A DNA stretch of 64,000 nucleotides. It comes from Gnetum montanum (Eukaryota; Streptophyta; Gnetopsida; Gnetales; Gnetaceae). The notes under the pieces were generated by a model. The model did not search any database, was not told where the DNA came from, and was given only the letters and a program-made list of their open reading frames with translations. This document shows positions 35,631-47,286 of this stretch, in pieces. The number at the start of each line of letters is the position of its first letter. Within the stretch, counting starts at the first letter, position 1. The position numbers and the translations under genes were made by a program. The DNA is taken from NCBI GenBank assembly GCA_015680685.1, contig MNCI01033682.1:3969-67968 (forward strand), given 5' to 3'.

Positions 35631-36079
35631 CCTTATCCTTTTTCTTTTCCTTATTCTTCATTTGTTGCAAGTTTGAGTCATCATAGGTATGAAAGGGAAG
35701 AATTTCAAAAGAGGCTTAAATAAAGAAAACATGGTGGGGCATGAGGAAAATCCTCCATTGGGTGTTTGGGTTTTGGAAAAATTTCACAACAGTTGCTAGA
35801 AATTTTTAAAGCCATTGTGGGTGGGTGTCATGCCCCCCCTCAAAGTAGATGTTACCCCTCCTTGGATCATCCAAAATTTGGTAGCCCTCTACTAGGTTTC
35901 CTGACACTCAATCCAAGAGAATAGCCATTGTCATGAAAAACCCCTTCATAAGGTGGATCACTCCCAATGAGGATTGTGTTGGCTATTCTCTTGGGTGTTC
36001 GGGTGTCATGTTTAGGGCTAGTGTAGCAAGTGCATTGGCATGGGTGTTTTTGCTTCTGGGGACATGTTGTATATTGTGA

Positions 36080-36913
36080 TTTGTGCATGTAAGGCTCTCC
36101 ATTTGCAACAATATTGTGATTTGACCAAACATCTGCTGAGGTAACATAAGTGCTACTTGTCTATTTCAATCTAAAAGACTCAAATTCATTAGAAGTTCCT
36201 TTTGTGCTAAACTCAATCAAGGTCAAGTTCATTAGTAATAACTAAAGTGTGAAGCTTTGCATGGATTGGAAGTATCAACAACTTTTCGTAGACTAACTCA
36301 GATGGGGTGTACCCTATAGGTAATTTCCAGTATGTTCTATAGGCCCATAGAGAATTGTTTAATTTTGTACTCCCATCATGTCTAAACCTACTAACCATCC
36401 TAGTATGTATTCTAGTAATTTCACAGTTAGTGTAGTTAGTTTCTAGTTGACCCCAAGTTGTTGCATGAGTTTCTTAAAGGTAGCACTAGTGAAGTGGGTC
36501 CCATTATCTAATATTAGAATTCTAGATACTGCAAATCAATTCACCACATGTTGTTGGAAAAACTTGATGGCTATTTTTGCTATACAATCTTTTACTATTA
36601 CTGCCTCTACCCACTCTATGCAATAATCCATAGTCATAATAATGTATGCTTTTCCATTTGACATTGGTTGAATGGGCCTTATAAAATTAATTTCCCAAAT
36701 ATCAAAAGGTTCTAATGGTTGTATTCAATGTTGTAGCTCTTCATGTATGGTTGTAATTCCTCCATCTCTTTGGCAATATTCACATAACTTGGAAAAAGTG
36801 TGTGCATATCTAAATAAAGTAGGCCAGAAGTAGCCTACTATTAGTAATTTAAGTGTTGTTCTACATCCTACATAGTGGCAACCACATGGACCTTCATGGA
36901 TGTCTTGTAACAC
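36080..36913 (-). pseudogene. Athila-like integrase of the 19.6-kb element
   Basis: The minus strand starts with a zinc-binding HHCC region, IHEGPCGCHYVGCRTTLKLL ... CEYCQRDG (36.9-36.73 kb). The core follows: a FDIWEINFI.PI..MSNGKA block, MDYCIEWVEA (first Asp) and LDNGTHFTSATFKKLM (second Asp) at about 36.5 kb. The sequence then jumps to the C-terminal helix SLWAYRTYWKLPIGYTPSEL (36.35 kb). The stretch carrying the catalytic Glu (NGQAE.TN in relatives) is missing, apparently by deletion. Integration activity is therefore lost independently of the stop codons. It ends at the junction with the nested fragment at about 36.08 kb. Confidence 0.8.
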
Positions 36914-37199
36914 TCTTTACTAGTCACAATTAGGTGCACACCATCTAACAAGCCCATCTACACAAATTTTGTATAGGTTGCCATTTATTTTCATGTATTG
37001 TTTAGAATTTTTCATGTTTTTTCTTATTTAATTTAACAAGAATATCTTGTATGGTGAGATACGTCAAGTACTCTATAGTCCATGGCTATTCTGTTGAATT
37101 TACAGCCTTTTTTGTTCTAATGAAGAGATCCTCATCAAGAAATTCGTATGATAAGGGTTCTACTCAATTATCTATGTCCCATTTCAACCTTGATAAATA

Positions 37200-38500
37200 A
37201 TCAGCTACAACATTTTCTATCCCTTTTTTATCAATCATTGTGATGTCAACCTCTTGACAAATCACAAGTCATCTTATCACTCTAGGACTAACTATTGGCT
37301 TGTTCAATAAAAATCAGGTGGCATTATGGTCTTTCGGAACATAGATCTCACAACCAAGCACATAATTTTTGAATTTTTCAAGTGCATGCACCATGGCCAT
37401 CAACTTGCTTTTAGTTGTAGTGTAGTTTAATTGTCCTCCCATGATGCTCCTGCTAGTATAGTGTATGTAGTATGGTCTCTTTTGATCATCAAGTTGTGTC
37501 AATATTGCACCAAGTGCATAATTGGAGGCATTAATCATGATATGAAAAGGCCTTGACCAATTCGAAGCTTAAAGGATTGATGTGTCAACTAACTTCTTTT
37601 TCAAAGTTTCAAACACCTTTTCACATAACTTAGTTCACTCAAAAGGCGCATCCTTCTTTGTGAGTTCTACCAGAAGTTTGGCTATTTTGGAGAAGTTTTC
37701 AATAAATATTTTGTAGTGTCCCATATAGCCCAAAAAGTATCTTACATATTTTACTATTTGTGGACTTTCAATGATATTTTGGATGACTAATTTTTTCAAG
37801 ATCCACCTCTATACCCTTTTATGAGATTTTGTGTCCCAATACTATGCCTTCTTGGCCAATAAGATGGCTCTTCTATCAATTGAGCTTCAGATTAGTTTCA
37901 ACACATCTTTTAAGTACTTACTCCAACCTATCTAAGGCTTATTTGAAATCCAACCCATATGTGGAGAAATCATCCATAAAAACTTCAACACCATTACCTA
38001 TGTGCTTTTGGAAGATGCTTAAAACTAGTTTTTGAAAGGTTGTTGGTGCATTGCATAGACTAAAATGCATCTATCTATAAGTAAATTTTCCTCATTGACT
38101 AATAAACATGGTTTTCTCTTGGTCCTCTAGTGCAATGCAGATTTGATTATATCCACTATACACATCTAGGAAATTGTAGTACTCATGTGCTGAAACTGCA
38201 TCTAGGACTTGATCAACAAATGAAAATTGGAAATGATCCTTAAACATGGTTGAGTTTAGCAATTGAAAGTTGATGCAAATGCATCATTTTCCTCCCTTCT
38301 TTGGAACTATCACAAAGGGCTTACCCATTCACTATCTACAACTAGATAAGTGAATTCTACCCTTAGAAACTTTTCCACTTCCTATATGACTACCTCCTTG
38401 AGTTTAGGATTAAGTCTTCATTGAGGTTGGCATTTTGGTTTGACTACAGGATCAGTGTAGATCTAGTGTAGGAAAATTCATGGATCAAATGTTGTGATCT
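37200..38500 (-). pseudogene. Athila-like reverse transcriptase and RNase H
   Basis: Minus-strand relic of the polymerase. RT motifs in order: WVSPLVIVPKKGGK, FSFVDQVLD, FLDVYSGYNQICIALEDQEK, FTYR.MHFSLCNAPTTFQ, catalytic FMDD inside GVEVFMDDFSTYG (37969-37980), LKRCVETNLKLN and EGIVLGHKIS.KGIEVD. The last two blocks are typical of the Athila lineage. RNase H follows with MINASNYALGAILTQLDDQK, Asp replaced by Asn in the first active-site position, and NYTTTKSKLMAMVHALEKFK. After that comes ENVVADYLSRLKWD. It synthesised cDNA from element RNA when active. At least a dozen in-frame stops now break it. Confidence 0.85.
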
Positions 38501-38929
38501 CATAAGACCATGTGAATGTTGTAGGTCATCTGTTGAATACTTCTAGTAGTTTTCCTTTTTGTTTATTATCTAGGTTGGCGTTGATAATTACTAGCTTGTT
38601 GTTGTTCAGAAATGTGTATTCTAATGTTGAAAATAGGGCTTTTAATTCTAGCGGTTCTAGTTCCATTATGTCTAGAATTTCCATGTGTCTCTAGTATGTT
38701 TCTTCCTCCTAATTATTTTGAGCATAAGAGTGTCCTTTCCTTAGTTGTTCCAACTTATCTATTTTTGCCACATAGGTACTAATGATATGTTCTTCTAGTT
38801 TCATGTACTTATTAGATTAGGTTTCTTCACTGGTAATTAGCCACTAGGTTCCCTCTTGTTAGGTGGCTGCTACATACAGGTAATTTTGCACACAACTTGT
38901 TTCTATGCATTGATTGCTTGCCTTAGCCT

Positions 38930-39360
38930 CTTTTTATTTAATGGCCCAAATTCTATGCATATAATTGCACCCATGATCATTATATGTGATACATGGGATC
39001 CTTCGTCTATGTATGATTCTAACTTCATCTTCCTTGGAGATTTCTAAGGATAAATCACAAATTCCAAGATTAGCATCCATAGTGCTAAGCCAAGCTCTTC
39101 CCATGATAATTGAATACTCTTCCTTATTTTTCTCCACATGAAGTACTAGAAAATCAACAAGATAAGACTAACCACTAATGTTGGTAATCACATCATCCAC
39201 CTGTCCAAGTGGAACTATGGTTGACTAGTCTATGAGCTCTAAACGGATGTTACTTTTCTTTAGTGGTGGAAGGTTCCAAGCCTAGTACATGTCTTGAGAT
39301 ATTAGGTTTATTCTAGACTCAAAATCTAATATATATTTGCATGACTTTTGTCTTGTTATT
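38930..39360 (-). pseudogene. Retropepsin-like protease relic of the 19.6-kb element
   Basis: The minus strand shows AWNLPPLKKSNIRLELID, VPLGQVDDVITN, VDFLVLHVEKNKEEYSIIMG and RAWLSTMDANLGICDLSLEI. These match, block for block, the better protease in the 49-55.8 kb element. The catalytic D-S-G segment upstream is too degraded to read. It is in the same frame as the RNase H at 37.5 kb. Confidence 0.7.
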
Positions 39361-39599
39361 TGGAGATAAATCAAGGGACTTCTTGAATCAGTTCTTTTCT
39401 ATGAAAGAGCCCCTACCTTGATCCAATGTGTTACTATTTGTGTGAGCATGACAATTGTGATATTTGAACCTAATGAAATCAGAAGCTTATTACATTGGGA
39501 AGGACTCGATGTGGATGGGATGGAGTTAGATGTGTTTTTCATCCATAGAGTCTTCTCTAGGCTTGTTCTGAAGAATGGTCATTTCCTAGGTTCAAACTC

Positions 39600-41890
39600 A
39601 TAAGTAACCTCCCTCTCATGTGTATTGGCTATCCTTGTAGTGTTTTTTGGCTAAGGTTGTGATGGCAAGTTCCCCTGCATAACAAGAGGTGGCATTAATG
39701 GCATAGGACTAAAGTGTTGAGTAGAAGGTCCAGCGATTGTTGGATGCATGTATAAGTTGAAGTCAATCCTTGACAACGTCAATCTATGGTATTCTGCTAA
39801 ATAGTACTATGGGGTTTGAAAAGTTGCATGATTAGTCAAGACTAGATGCTAGTCATAGTATCCATAAGGATCAAGTTGTCGATATGGATATTGTTGGTGT
39901 GGCTATGACATGGCCCATGATTGCAGCTGCTACCACTATTGATGGTAGTGTTCCTACGACTATGGCAAAGCACCACTAGGATAGTACATTGGTTAAGGTT
40001 ATCATTTGTAGTTACCTTGAGGATAAGATAATTTTTTGGGCATTTACTTTTGAACAAATTGTGGGTTAAGTGCATATGTCCCAATTTCTTATAAATCTAC
40101 CATGATTGGACAACATCCCTTAGGATGTTTGTCTTGGCACATAGTGCAACCTTCATCATTTGTTGAGCTAGTATCTGAGTACCTAGCTACTAAAGAAACT
40201 TTGCCATTTTGTCCAAATTCCTTATTCTACTTTTTCTTTCATAATCTTTAGTTCTATTATACATTATTCATCTATCAAATCCCACATTTTCACTACCTAT
40301 GCTGCTACATTGGCAACAAATTTTTGAATTGGTAGTGTCTCTTTCCTAATGACTTGATCCAAGGTTTCTTCCTCTTGTGTATCACACACATTTGCATCTC
40401 TCTTCTAGATTGATGAATCCCTATTATATTCTTTAGTTGATTCCCTTTTTCTAAGTTATCCTTCTTCTTTTATCACTTGATCAATAAGTCTTTGAATTTC
40501 ATGGGCAGTTAATTCTAATAGTCTTCCTTGGACATAAACCCTAAGTGTTTCTCTTGTTTTACTTCTCAACCCATTTATGATGTGCCTTAGTTGTTCCTTT
40601 GATGAAAATCTATGGCCTGGGCATCTATGTAATAGTGAATAATATCTATCCATTACTATATCAAGGGTCTCATGAGTTCCTTATTTCTAGTTTTGGATTT
40701 TCTTTCTTAGGTTCGACACTCATGAATATGTCTGACATTTTTCATCAAAATATTCAAGCATGGTACGCCAGTGTCTGATGGATTCAAGTTCTAATGACTT
40801 GTACCAACTTTCCACTTCCTTCACAAGTGTTCTACGAAATAGCTTTGATTTCTGCTAATCACTCTATATGTTTTGAAGGGCACAAGCATCGTGGGATGCT
40901 TAAAGGTGATGCTAAGGATCAATGTTGTACCCTCCTTCAAATCAAGGCATGTTATTCATATCTAGTTATTTTATTTGACTATCTCTCACATGCTTGGTTG
41001 GTATGTATACTACTTCCTAAATGTTGATCATGTTTCAGGTTGTCATAAGGGGTTTTTCATCATCATCAAGTTCATAAGATTTGTGGTAGCGGTGATGCCT
41101 TCTATGCTCGTGCCTCTCTTGATCCTCTCTTCTATCATTATGCCTTCTTCTTTCATACTTCTCATCCTCTAAATCAAAATACCTTGAGTATCAATCATGA
41201 TGACCATGAGCTCTTCTCTTTTTCCTATCAAAATCTTGGTACTTGTGTTGTCTCCTATCATAGTCCTTTAATGATTGTGATGAAGTAGAGGAGGTAGTAG
41301 GATAATGGTGATGGTTGGCTCTCCTTTCATGACTCTTGTGAGTTTCCTTGTAAGACTTAGCAAGATCCCTTAACCTAGATTCACACTTGTATCTTGAGTC
41401 AGTAGCCTCCCCCTTATGTGTCTCTACTAGAGTAGAGTGAAGTTGGGCTTTAAAAGGTTCCTCTAGTCTAATGATAAGTGTCTTTGATGGCTCCTCATGG
41501 TTCTCATGGAGTTTTTCTAAAATAAACTAATCTACATCAAGCTCTTTTATGATAATAGATGTATTAGCTTGCTTCTCTTTTGTCTGAACATGTTTGATCT
41601 CCATAGTAACATCTCTCTTTATCTACTCCCTTGTAGGTTCATAGGGTTTGGTCATGTGTTGAGTCACATGATATCCTTCTTGAATATGCTCAAAGTGCAT
41701 TACCTTGCATGTCTCTCCAGCTCATTTGTTTGTCCTGATGGAATATGAAAGTAAAGTTTGGATGATATGGATCAATGTCAACATAAGTAACATGTGTCTA
41801 CATTGGGATTCCCTAGTCTTCTTCATTAGCAATTCTATCACTGCTCCTTATTTCCTTGGCAAGTGATAATTGATCATTATGTGAAGCCAT
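39600..41890 (-). pseudogene. Athila-like gag relic of the 19.6-kb element
   Basis: Starts at the ATG at 41890, about 120 bp after the primer-binding site, with MASHNDQLSLAKEI. Early on it has FTFIFHQDKQMSWRDMQGN, homologous to FTFILHQDEQMHWRDLEGN in the 49-55.8 kb element. A capsid C-terminal block at 40653-40456 reads MDRYYSLLHRCPGHRFSSKE, LRHIINGLRSKTRETL and LIDQVIKEEG. A Pro/Tyr/His-rich tail follows (40.1-39.8 kb). Gag forms the particle. The frame is cut by many stops and some frameshifts. Confidence 0.75.
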
Positions 41891-42008
41891 GTTATCATTT
41901 TTTGATAGTTTTTGTTAAGTGTGCTTTAAATCAAGGTTGTGAAGATTAGAGTTAGGTTCTAATACAACAAACTTTTGAAAATTAATTACTTCGTATAACA
42001 TTGACTTA

Positions 42009-42026
42009 TCCCTGGCAATGACACCA
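42009..42026 (-). promoter_or_regulatory. Primer-binding site of the 19.6-kb element
   Basis: Read on the minus strand, TGGTGTCATTGCCAGGGA starts one base after the 5' LTR. It matches the tRNA-Asp-type site of Athila elements (TGGCGCCGTTGCCGGGGA) with four differences, all transitions. Confidence 0.75.
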
Positions 42027-42027
42027 A

Positions 42028-42922
42028 TGATGAGTGATGGAGTATCCAACACTCAACCATATGAGATATAAGTGTTCACACACAATCCCAGTCGAACTCT
42101 GCATATAAGGCAATGTGATTATACCAGTAATTAATTAGCATTCGCAATCGTTGTCATCCCAGGAGAGTTAGTAAAATCAATGCAAATGGTTTAAATCATG
42201 ATAAGGTATATGATATTGATGTTGAATTGGCCATTAGGCTCCTAGTAAACATGAAGTGAAAGTAAAGGTTTCTAATTCTAAGTGACAATAAAAAAAATCT
42301 AAACTAGGCTATGCAATGAGCAACTGATCCTGATCTTCTAGTCACACCTTGAACATCATGCAACTACTACTGGGATTATCAAGTACCACACTACTGGGCA
42401 TACCAAGTGATAGTACTAATGGGTTACCAATCAATTACACTTACGTGCTTGAGATTAGTCATACTCATTCCACTTATCAACATTAAAAGTAAATTACAAG
42501 GAATGGTAAACATTAACTATGAAAACAATAAACTAATTAGAAACAAAAATAAAACTAAGTGTTGCTATAATGATGTAGAGTAATCTTGATCTTATTGTTG
42601 TGCATGCAATGCGTCCAAGTACATCACACTCAAATAAATATTTCATTCAATTACAAAACATCACACTACAGGCACACACTACTAAGTACTAAGTTCAAGA
42701 AAACAAACTGAAAGAGTTTTGTTACTAAGCTATCAAATCTACTATGGATTCATGTGCCTAAGTACTACTTATATAGGCTGTCATGCACCTTGCAATATCA
42801 TTTATACGATAGCATATGCTAAGATACTATAATGTATGTTGAGATATGATAATGTATTTACTACATCAGAGATATGATATTGTAACTATGATACCATTGC
42901 ATCAAAATTTTTGGATTTATCA
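42028..42922 (-). repeat. 5' LTR of the 19.6-kb Athila-like element
   Basis: 895 bp, TG...CA ends (minus strand TGATAAATCC...CACTCATCA), partner of 23359-24174. The U3 end holds several imperfect GATATG/CATATC palindromes. The outer end is flanked by ATGGA. Confidence 0.92.
42768..42775 (-). promoter_or_regulatory. TATA box in the 5' LTR
   Basis: TATATAAG on the minus strand, in a conserved CCTATATAAG context found at the same place in the partner LTR (24054-24061) and in the neighbouring LTR (43705-43712). It is the likely core promoter for the element's genomic RNA. Confidence 0.6.
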
Positions 42923-42947
42923 ATGGATGTTGAAAGGATTTAAAGAG

Positions 42948-43827
42948 TGATGAGCGATGAGTGTCCCCTACATCCAACCATAAAAATCATAAGCATGTAC
43001 ATGCAATCCACTTGCATTCAATGGAACCTTAGGCTATTAATGCTTTAGATAATTAGGTGTGATATTACTTGTTATTATCTTCCCAATTTCCACTTGTGTT
43101 AATTTTATTATTATGGTTAAGTGCAACTAATGTCTAAGATGTTTAAATTTTTGTTATTATTTTTTATCATTAAAGTCATTAAAAGAATGCAGTGATTAAA
43201 ATATTAAATTCTAACTAATCAGTAAAATTAAAGGTAATCTAAGCTATCCTAAATGTAAAGCATCTATTCCTACTTTTCATACACATCCTTAACCTATACT
43301 AACGTTGCTAGGTTACCAAGTGTTTACTACTAGGTATACCAATTATTTACTACTGCAATTACCAAGCATTAGCATATTATGCTTGAAGTATTCATACTTA
43401 CATTGCTATGAAACAAAATATTAAATTCATAAGTGCAATAAAGTAAAGTTCATGTAAAGTAAAGCACTTGAAAGTAAACTAAGTACTAATCCAAGTGCTA
43501 CATTGAATAAAAAAATCTTGATTTTATTACTATCATGCAAAAGTATCTAGGTATATATTACAGTCGAATAAAACCATGTACAATCAATTCGATCCATGTT
43601 ACAAGCAATTGGAGGAAAATTTAACTAAGTCTTATAAAAATTAAATTTCAAGAGCTTTTCTACACTACTAACTAAATCATGCCTAAATGTAAATGGTATA
43701 TCCCTTTATATAGGCTTCGAGATATAGAGTGTCAATGCATGTGGACCAATGCATCCAAGTATGCATTAATGGGATTACATCAATGGAAATGCAATAACGT
43801 AGCTACTTAACATATAATGATTTATCA
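42948..43827 (-). repeat. 3' LTR of a third Athila-like element
   Basis: 880 bp with TGATGAGCGATGAG and TTTATCA ends, related to but diverged from the 42028-42922 LTR. It starts 20 bp after the ATGGA duplication. The right side has the family's pre-LTR stretch (CCCCCATGAATAACTAAAAA, minus-strand purine tract), so its interior lies to the right. A TATA box is at 43705-43712. No partner LTR is visible. The copia LTR region begins before one would be reached. Confidence 0.8.
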
Positions 43828-44139
43828 TACCCCCATGAATAACTAAAAATTCATCCTTAAGTTAACAAAAATGGAACTAAGTTGTTTAAAACATTTGGGG
43901 AAACATGGAATTATTAGAAGACTTAACTTTGGGTACCGTGTTACAAAAAATTATACAATATTCAAAAACTTTTAGACTTGATGAAAAAATTGATAAGCTT
44001 TTAACCAAATGAAATGGAGCATGATACGATCTTTACACCATGCCTTAAGGTGGAGCTACTATGGTGCAAAGGATCCTTTATTATGTCTTTGTTATACTAG
44101 TAGTCTAGGTTATCCTCCTCCTGCTACTACTTCCAAAAA

Positions 44140-46660
44140 TTTGAAGGGGTCCAACTACCTTCATCTTCTCCTTCATGCTTAGTGAATTATAAACGATCTA
44201 GATGACTTCTCCTAGAATAGTTAGTTCTAGCACAATCCACATGGTGAGGAACATTTCTTTCATCTTAACAAACTAAGCTACAAACTATTTACATTCAATG
44301 TCAAATGTTTAAACAAATTTTTGTAGTTCTTAGTAGTCATTTATCCTTCTAGCAAATTTCATAGAAATTGATCTCTAATCTCTAAATATTCTCTTAAGAA
44401 CTTTAAGCTCTACATTAGCCACTTCCAGTTTCTATTTTGTCTCTTTGTGGAGCTTGAACTTTGCCTAATAGAGGAGGTAGGAGCTAGCCACTTGCTTCTC
44501 TAGTTCAGATCTTGTCATCCCTACTATCAACATTGCCAAGTTTGCATAACAGAGGTTGGAAAACATCATATACTCAATCATCTCTTCAATTTGCAACTTC
44601 TTTAGGCAGATTTCAAATTGGTTGTAGGCGTTAAGGCCATTAAAGATGGATTACCATACATCACCTCTTTACTAGAGTTGTTGGAGGGCTTCATTTGCAT
44701 TTGTCTTTACTAGCTTGATTTCATTTTCATTAATCTCTTTAAGCACATTGATGTAGTCCCTATAATAATTCTTTACTTTTTTCATATTTCATGGCCTCAT
44801 TCTTCCAAACAGTGATCTTAATAACAGTCTTCTGGAAAAGGGCACGAATCTTCTCCATTGACAGATTTCTATTTTATGTGGCTAACCTCCTCACATCCTG
44901 GTTCACCTTGGTAAGCTATTCCTACTATTGAATAATGTATTTGACCATTTCATCCTTTTATTGTTCAACATTTCTCAACCAATGATTCTCTTATATTAGC
45001 ACAAGATTTTCCTTGCAAATCTGTTAAGAGTCAAGGCTAGAAGAATTCATCATTGTTCCAATAGTTATGCTTCAAAGATTGTCATCCCTTTTACATTCTC
45101 CACCTCTTAAAGTTGCTGAAAAGATTCATCTCTTATAAGCTCGAGCCTAAGAATGAATGGATTTAACAAGAAAGCTCTAAGTTCTACAACCTTATCTACT
45201 AACCATTGATTACTAATAGTGGCCTTCTCTAATTTGGTGTTGGCAATGTGCAACTTGCCCCTTATCTCTAGGATATGATTAGGTGCCTAAAATGTCTTCT
45301 ATGAGATCAAAGATCTCTAGAATCAGTTGCTTGGCTCTAACTAGTTACTTCAGCATATCTTTGTGTTGTGCTATGCTTATTTCCTTGCTCCTTACTCCTT
45401 TAGATACTTGAACATTTTTCATGGTAACAACATTAGGGACAGATGCCACAAGAGCATTTAGGACTTCTCCAATTCTATCTTTCACTACCTCTACTATAGT
45501 CTCCTAGCCCTTGTGCCGCATGACCAGGATTATTTCTCCTTCCTCTTTCTCAAGCATGACAAAGAAGGTTGCTGCATTTTTAGATATTTTAAAGAGAATG
45601 CTTGTCTTGGAATGAATATTGTGACTTCTTATATATTGGGATTGGTGTGAACAAGTGCTTGGTCCCTTCTTGTGGAGAAGACTAGGACTAGTTCATCTAC
45701 CAGTCACTTTGTTCTTTATCATCTCCTACCATGATGCACTAGGAACATTGTGGGAGATATCATTAGCATAGTTAGCTATGCCTCCCCTTTTGCATAGTTT
45801 GCTAATGAGGCAGGGAAAGCAGAGTGTCTACCTATCCTTCTCATTTTCCTTTAAGTGTTTCTCAATCTCCAGGAAGATGAGTTGGGGAAGATTAACTTAG
45901 AAACTCCCACTCATACCCATGCATGCCCTAGGAGAGAAAGTAGTCACCTTATTTAGCATCACAATGTGATTGAGATGATAGGCCACAATTTTGAAATATC
46001 CTCTTTCTGCCTTAGTACAGACACTGTACTTCTTGCAGCCCACTCCATAGCACTCCTAAAACCATTCTTTCTTTACCTCAAGGTTCGCTTGTGTTGAAAT
46101 CTTTGCCAACATTGCCTTGTTGTTTGAAAATATGAGGACCTCTACAATATTCTTAACCAAATAAGAGATGGTAATGTCATTAATCTTGACAGTAGCATCT
46201 CCTTGTCAATTGTTCTAGAAGGGGTATGTCTCTACCATGTACCATTCCCCACTAGTGGAGAGATTGGTTCATAGCATACACCCTTGTAACTAGTTCTGGT
46301 CTCTTTTGGTGCTAACTCCAAGAACAGTCCAAAGTTCAACTCCTAAAGAATTGAATTCTGAATTCTTTACTTCAGACCTTTTCTAGGTAGGCCTTAGTGG
46401 GCATGATCTTCAAGTCAGGTTATAGCCTTGGAACCTTATCCTACCTGGATTATCCTCCTTCAGCTGTGGGAATCTAACAAATAGATTCCACCTCAGTCTC
46501 CTCAAGCAAGGGCTTGGTTGCATGGGCTGCCTTGGTAGCTTTCTACTAGGGTTGTTGTTGTTGTTGTTGCTATGGGTGCCTTCTTACTTCACAAGGTCAT
46601 TTTTCCTAAGGTTGTGATGATCCTCATTCCTACAATCCTTATTTGGGTACCATTTGTGGA
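44140..46660 (-). pseudogene. Extra sense ORF (copy C)
   Basis: Minus-strand relic with the same block order as copies A and B. At its start, KWYPNK matches KWHQNR of copy B. A Gln/Asn run (CAA repeats near 46565) and an acidic EETEVESI follow. Then come EWYMVETYPF, VKINDITISYLVKNIVEVL, KAERGYFKIVAYHLNHIVML, LPQLIFLEIEKHLKENEKDR and LCFPCLISKLCKRGGIANYA. After that are IILVMRHKG, ETIVEVVKDRIGEVLNALVA and QHKDML, a long helical stretch, and LDIECK-like DIECK at about 44.33 kb with MKEKMK near 44.17 kb. Stops are frequent. It lies directly upstream of its own 3' LTR, as copies A and B do, which supports an element-encoded gene. Confidence 0.65.
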
Positions 46661-46959
46661 CCTTTTGATGTGTTTTGATGTGCTCAAAATGTTAAGTAAA
46701 ATGGAGAAAAAAGTTATTTGTATGGTTGTATGGTTATTGTGTTTGCAAGACTACATACACAGGAACCCAAGATGAGCTAAATAGGGTAAGGAACAAACTA
46801 TCCTAGAGCTCAAAGGAGGAGGTGACCCACATATCTTCAAAAATATATCTAAAGAATGTGAAAAGGACCTAATATTGCACCAGTGAAGTGGCCATCATTA
46901 AAGCATAGCGAATACCAAGGTTGCAAACAAGGAATGATGCATTCATCATGTAAGAGAAA

Positions 46960-47245
46960 GTAAAGAAAGACATCTCTAGGAAGCAGTAGGCATCTTGGCA
47001 AATTTGTGGTGAACTCAGAGAAAATTCAAAAATACATCTTTCCTTAGCTAAAGATGTCTATCATGAGCTAAAGACATCTTTACAAAATACATATCAAATA
47101 TAGAAATATGCCTTTCATGGAGCAAAGATGTCTTCTAGGATGAAGACTTCAAAAAGACATCTTTCAAGAAATAAAGACATCTTCCCAGATTTTAAGCCAA
47201 ATTCAGAGAGACATCTCAAGCTCCAAAAATACATCTCCCACAATC
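46960..47245. repeat. Clustered AGACATCT motifs
   Basis: AGACATCT or its complement AGATGTCT, with close variants such as ACATCT, occurs about nine times in 280 bp (46970, 47036, 47050, 47082, 47128, 47156, 47175, 47212 and 47230, approximate). Both orientations occur. It lies just upstream of the copia LTR homology, in what would be U3 or flank. It is absent before the right-hand LTR, which is truncated there. Confidence 0.65.
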
Positions 47246-47286
47246 ATTAGTGACTGTTAGCTAGCCATTGCACAAGTCTCAAGAAG

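Larger units (their letters stand above)
34950..36080 (-). pseudogene. Ty3/gypsy RNase H C-terminal fragments, duplicated
   Basis: Two minus-strand copies of the end of a gypsy RNase H lie 724 bp apart: 35277-35357 (IQHVPRSKNTIANTLATLAL) and 36001-36076 (IQHVPRSKNTHANALATLAL). This is the familiar HVPR.KN..ADALA.LA segment. The two nucleotide copies are nearly identical. Between and beside them lie the 15-bp repeats at 35080 and 35556. The outer copy begins exactly where the Athila-like integrase stops (about 36.08 kb), so this marks the insertion junction. It is most likely part of the same nested Tat-like element as the integrase at 29.3-30.5 kb. Confidence 0.6.
23359..42922 (-). mobile_element. 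Complete Athila-like Ty3/gypsy LTR retrotransposon (19.6 kb with nested insertions)
   Basis: Bounded by two direct LTRs (23359-24174 and 42028-42922) that begin TGATGAG and end TTTATCA on the plus strand. A 5-bp duplication ATGGA flanks both ends (23354-23358 and 42923-42927). On the minus strand the 5' LTR is followed by a primer-binding site resembling the tRNA-Asp complement used by Athila. Then come gag (from 41890), protease, RT, RNase H and integrase (to about 36.08 kb). Next is a nested block (about 36.08 to 28.7 kb), an extra sense ORF (26.76-24.44 kb) and a purine tract before the 3' LTR. All coding parts are broken by stops, frameshifts and a deletion in integrase. The element is dead, but its outer structure is intact. 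Confidence 0.9.
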
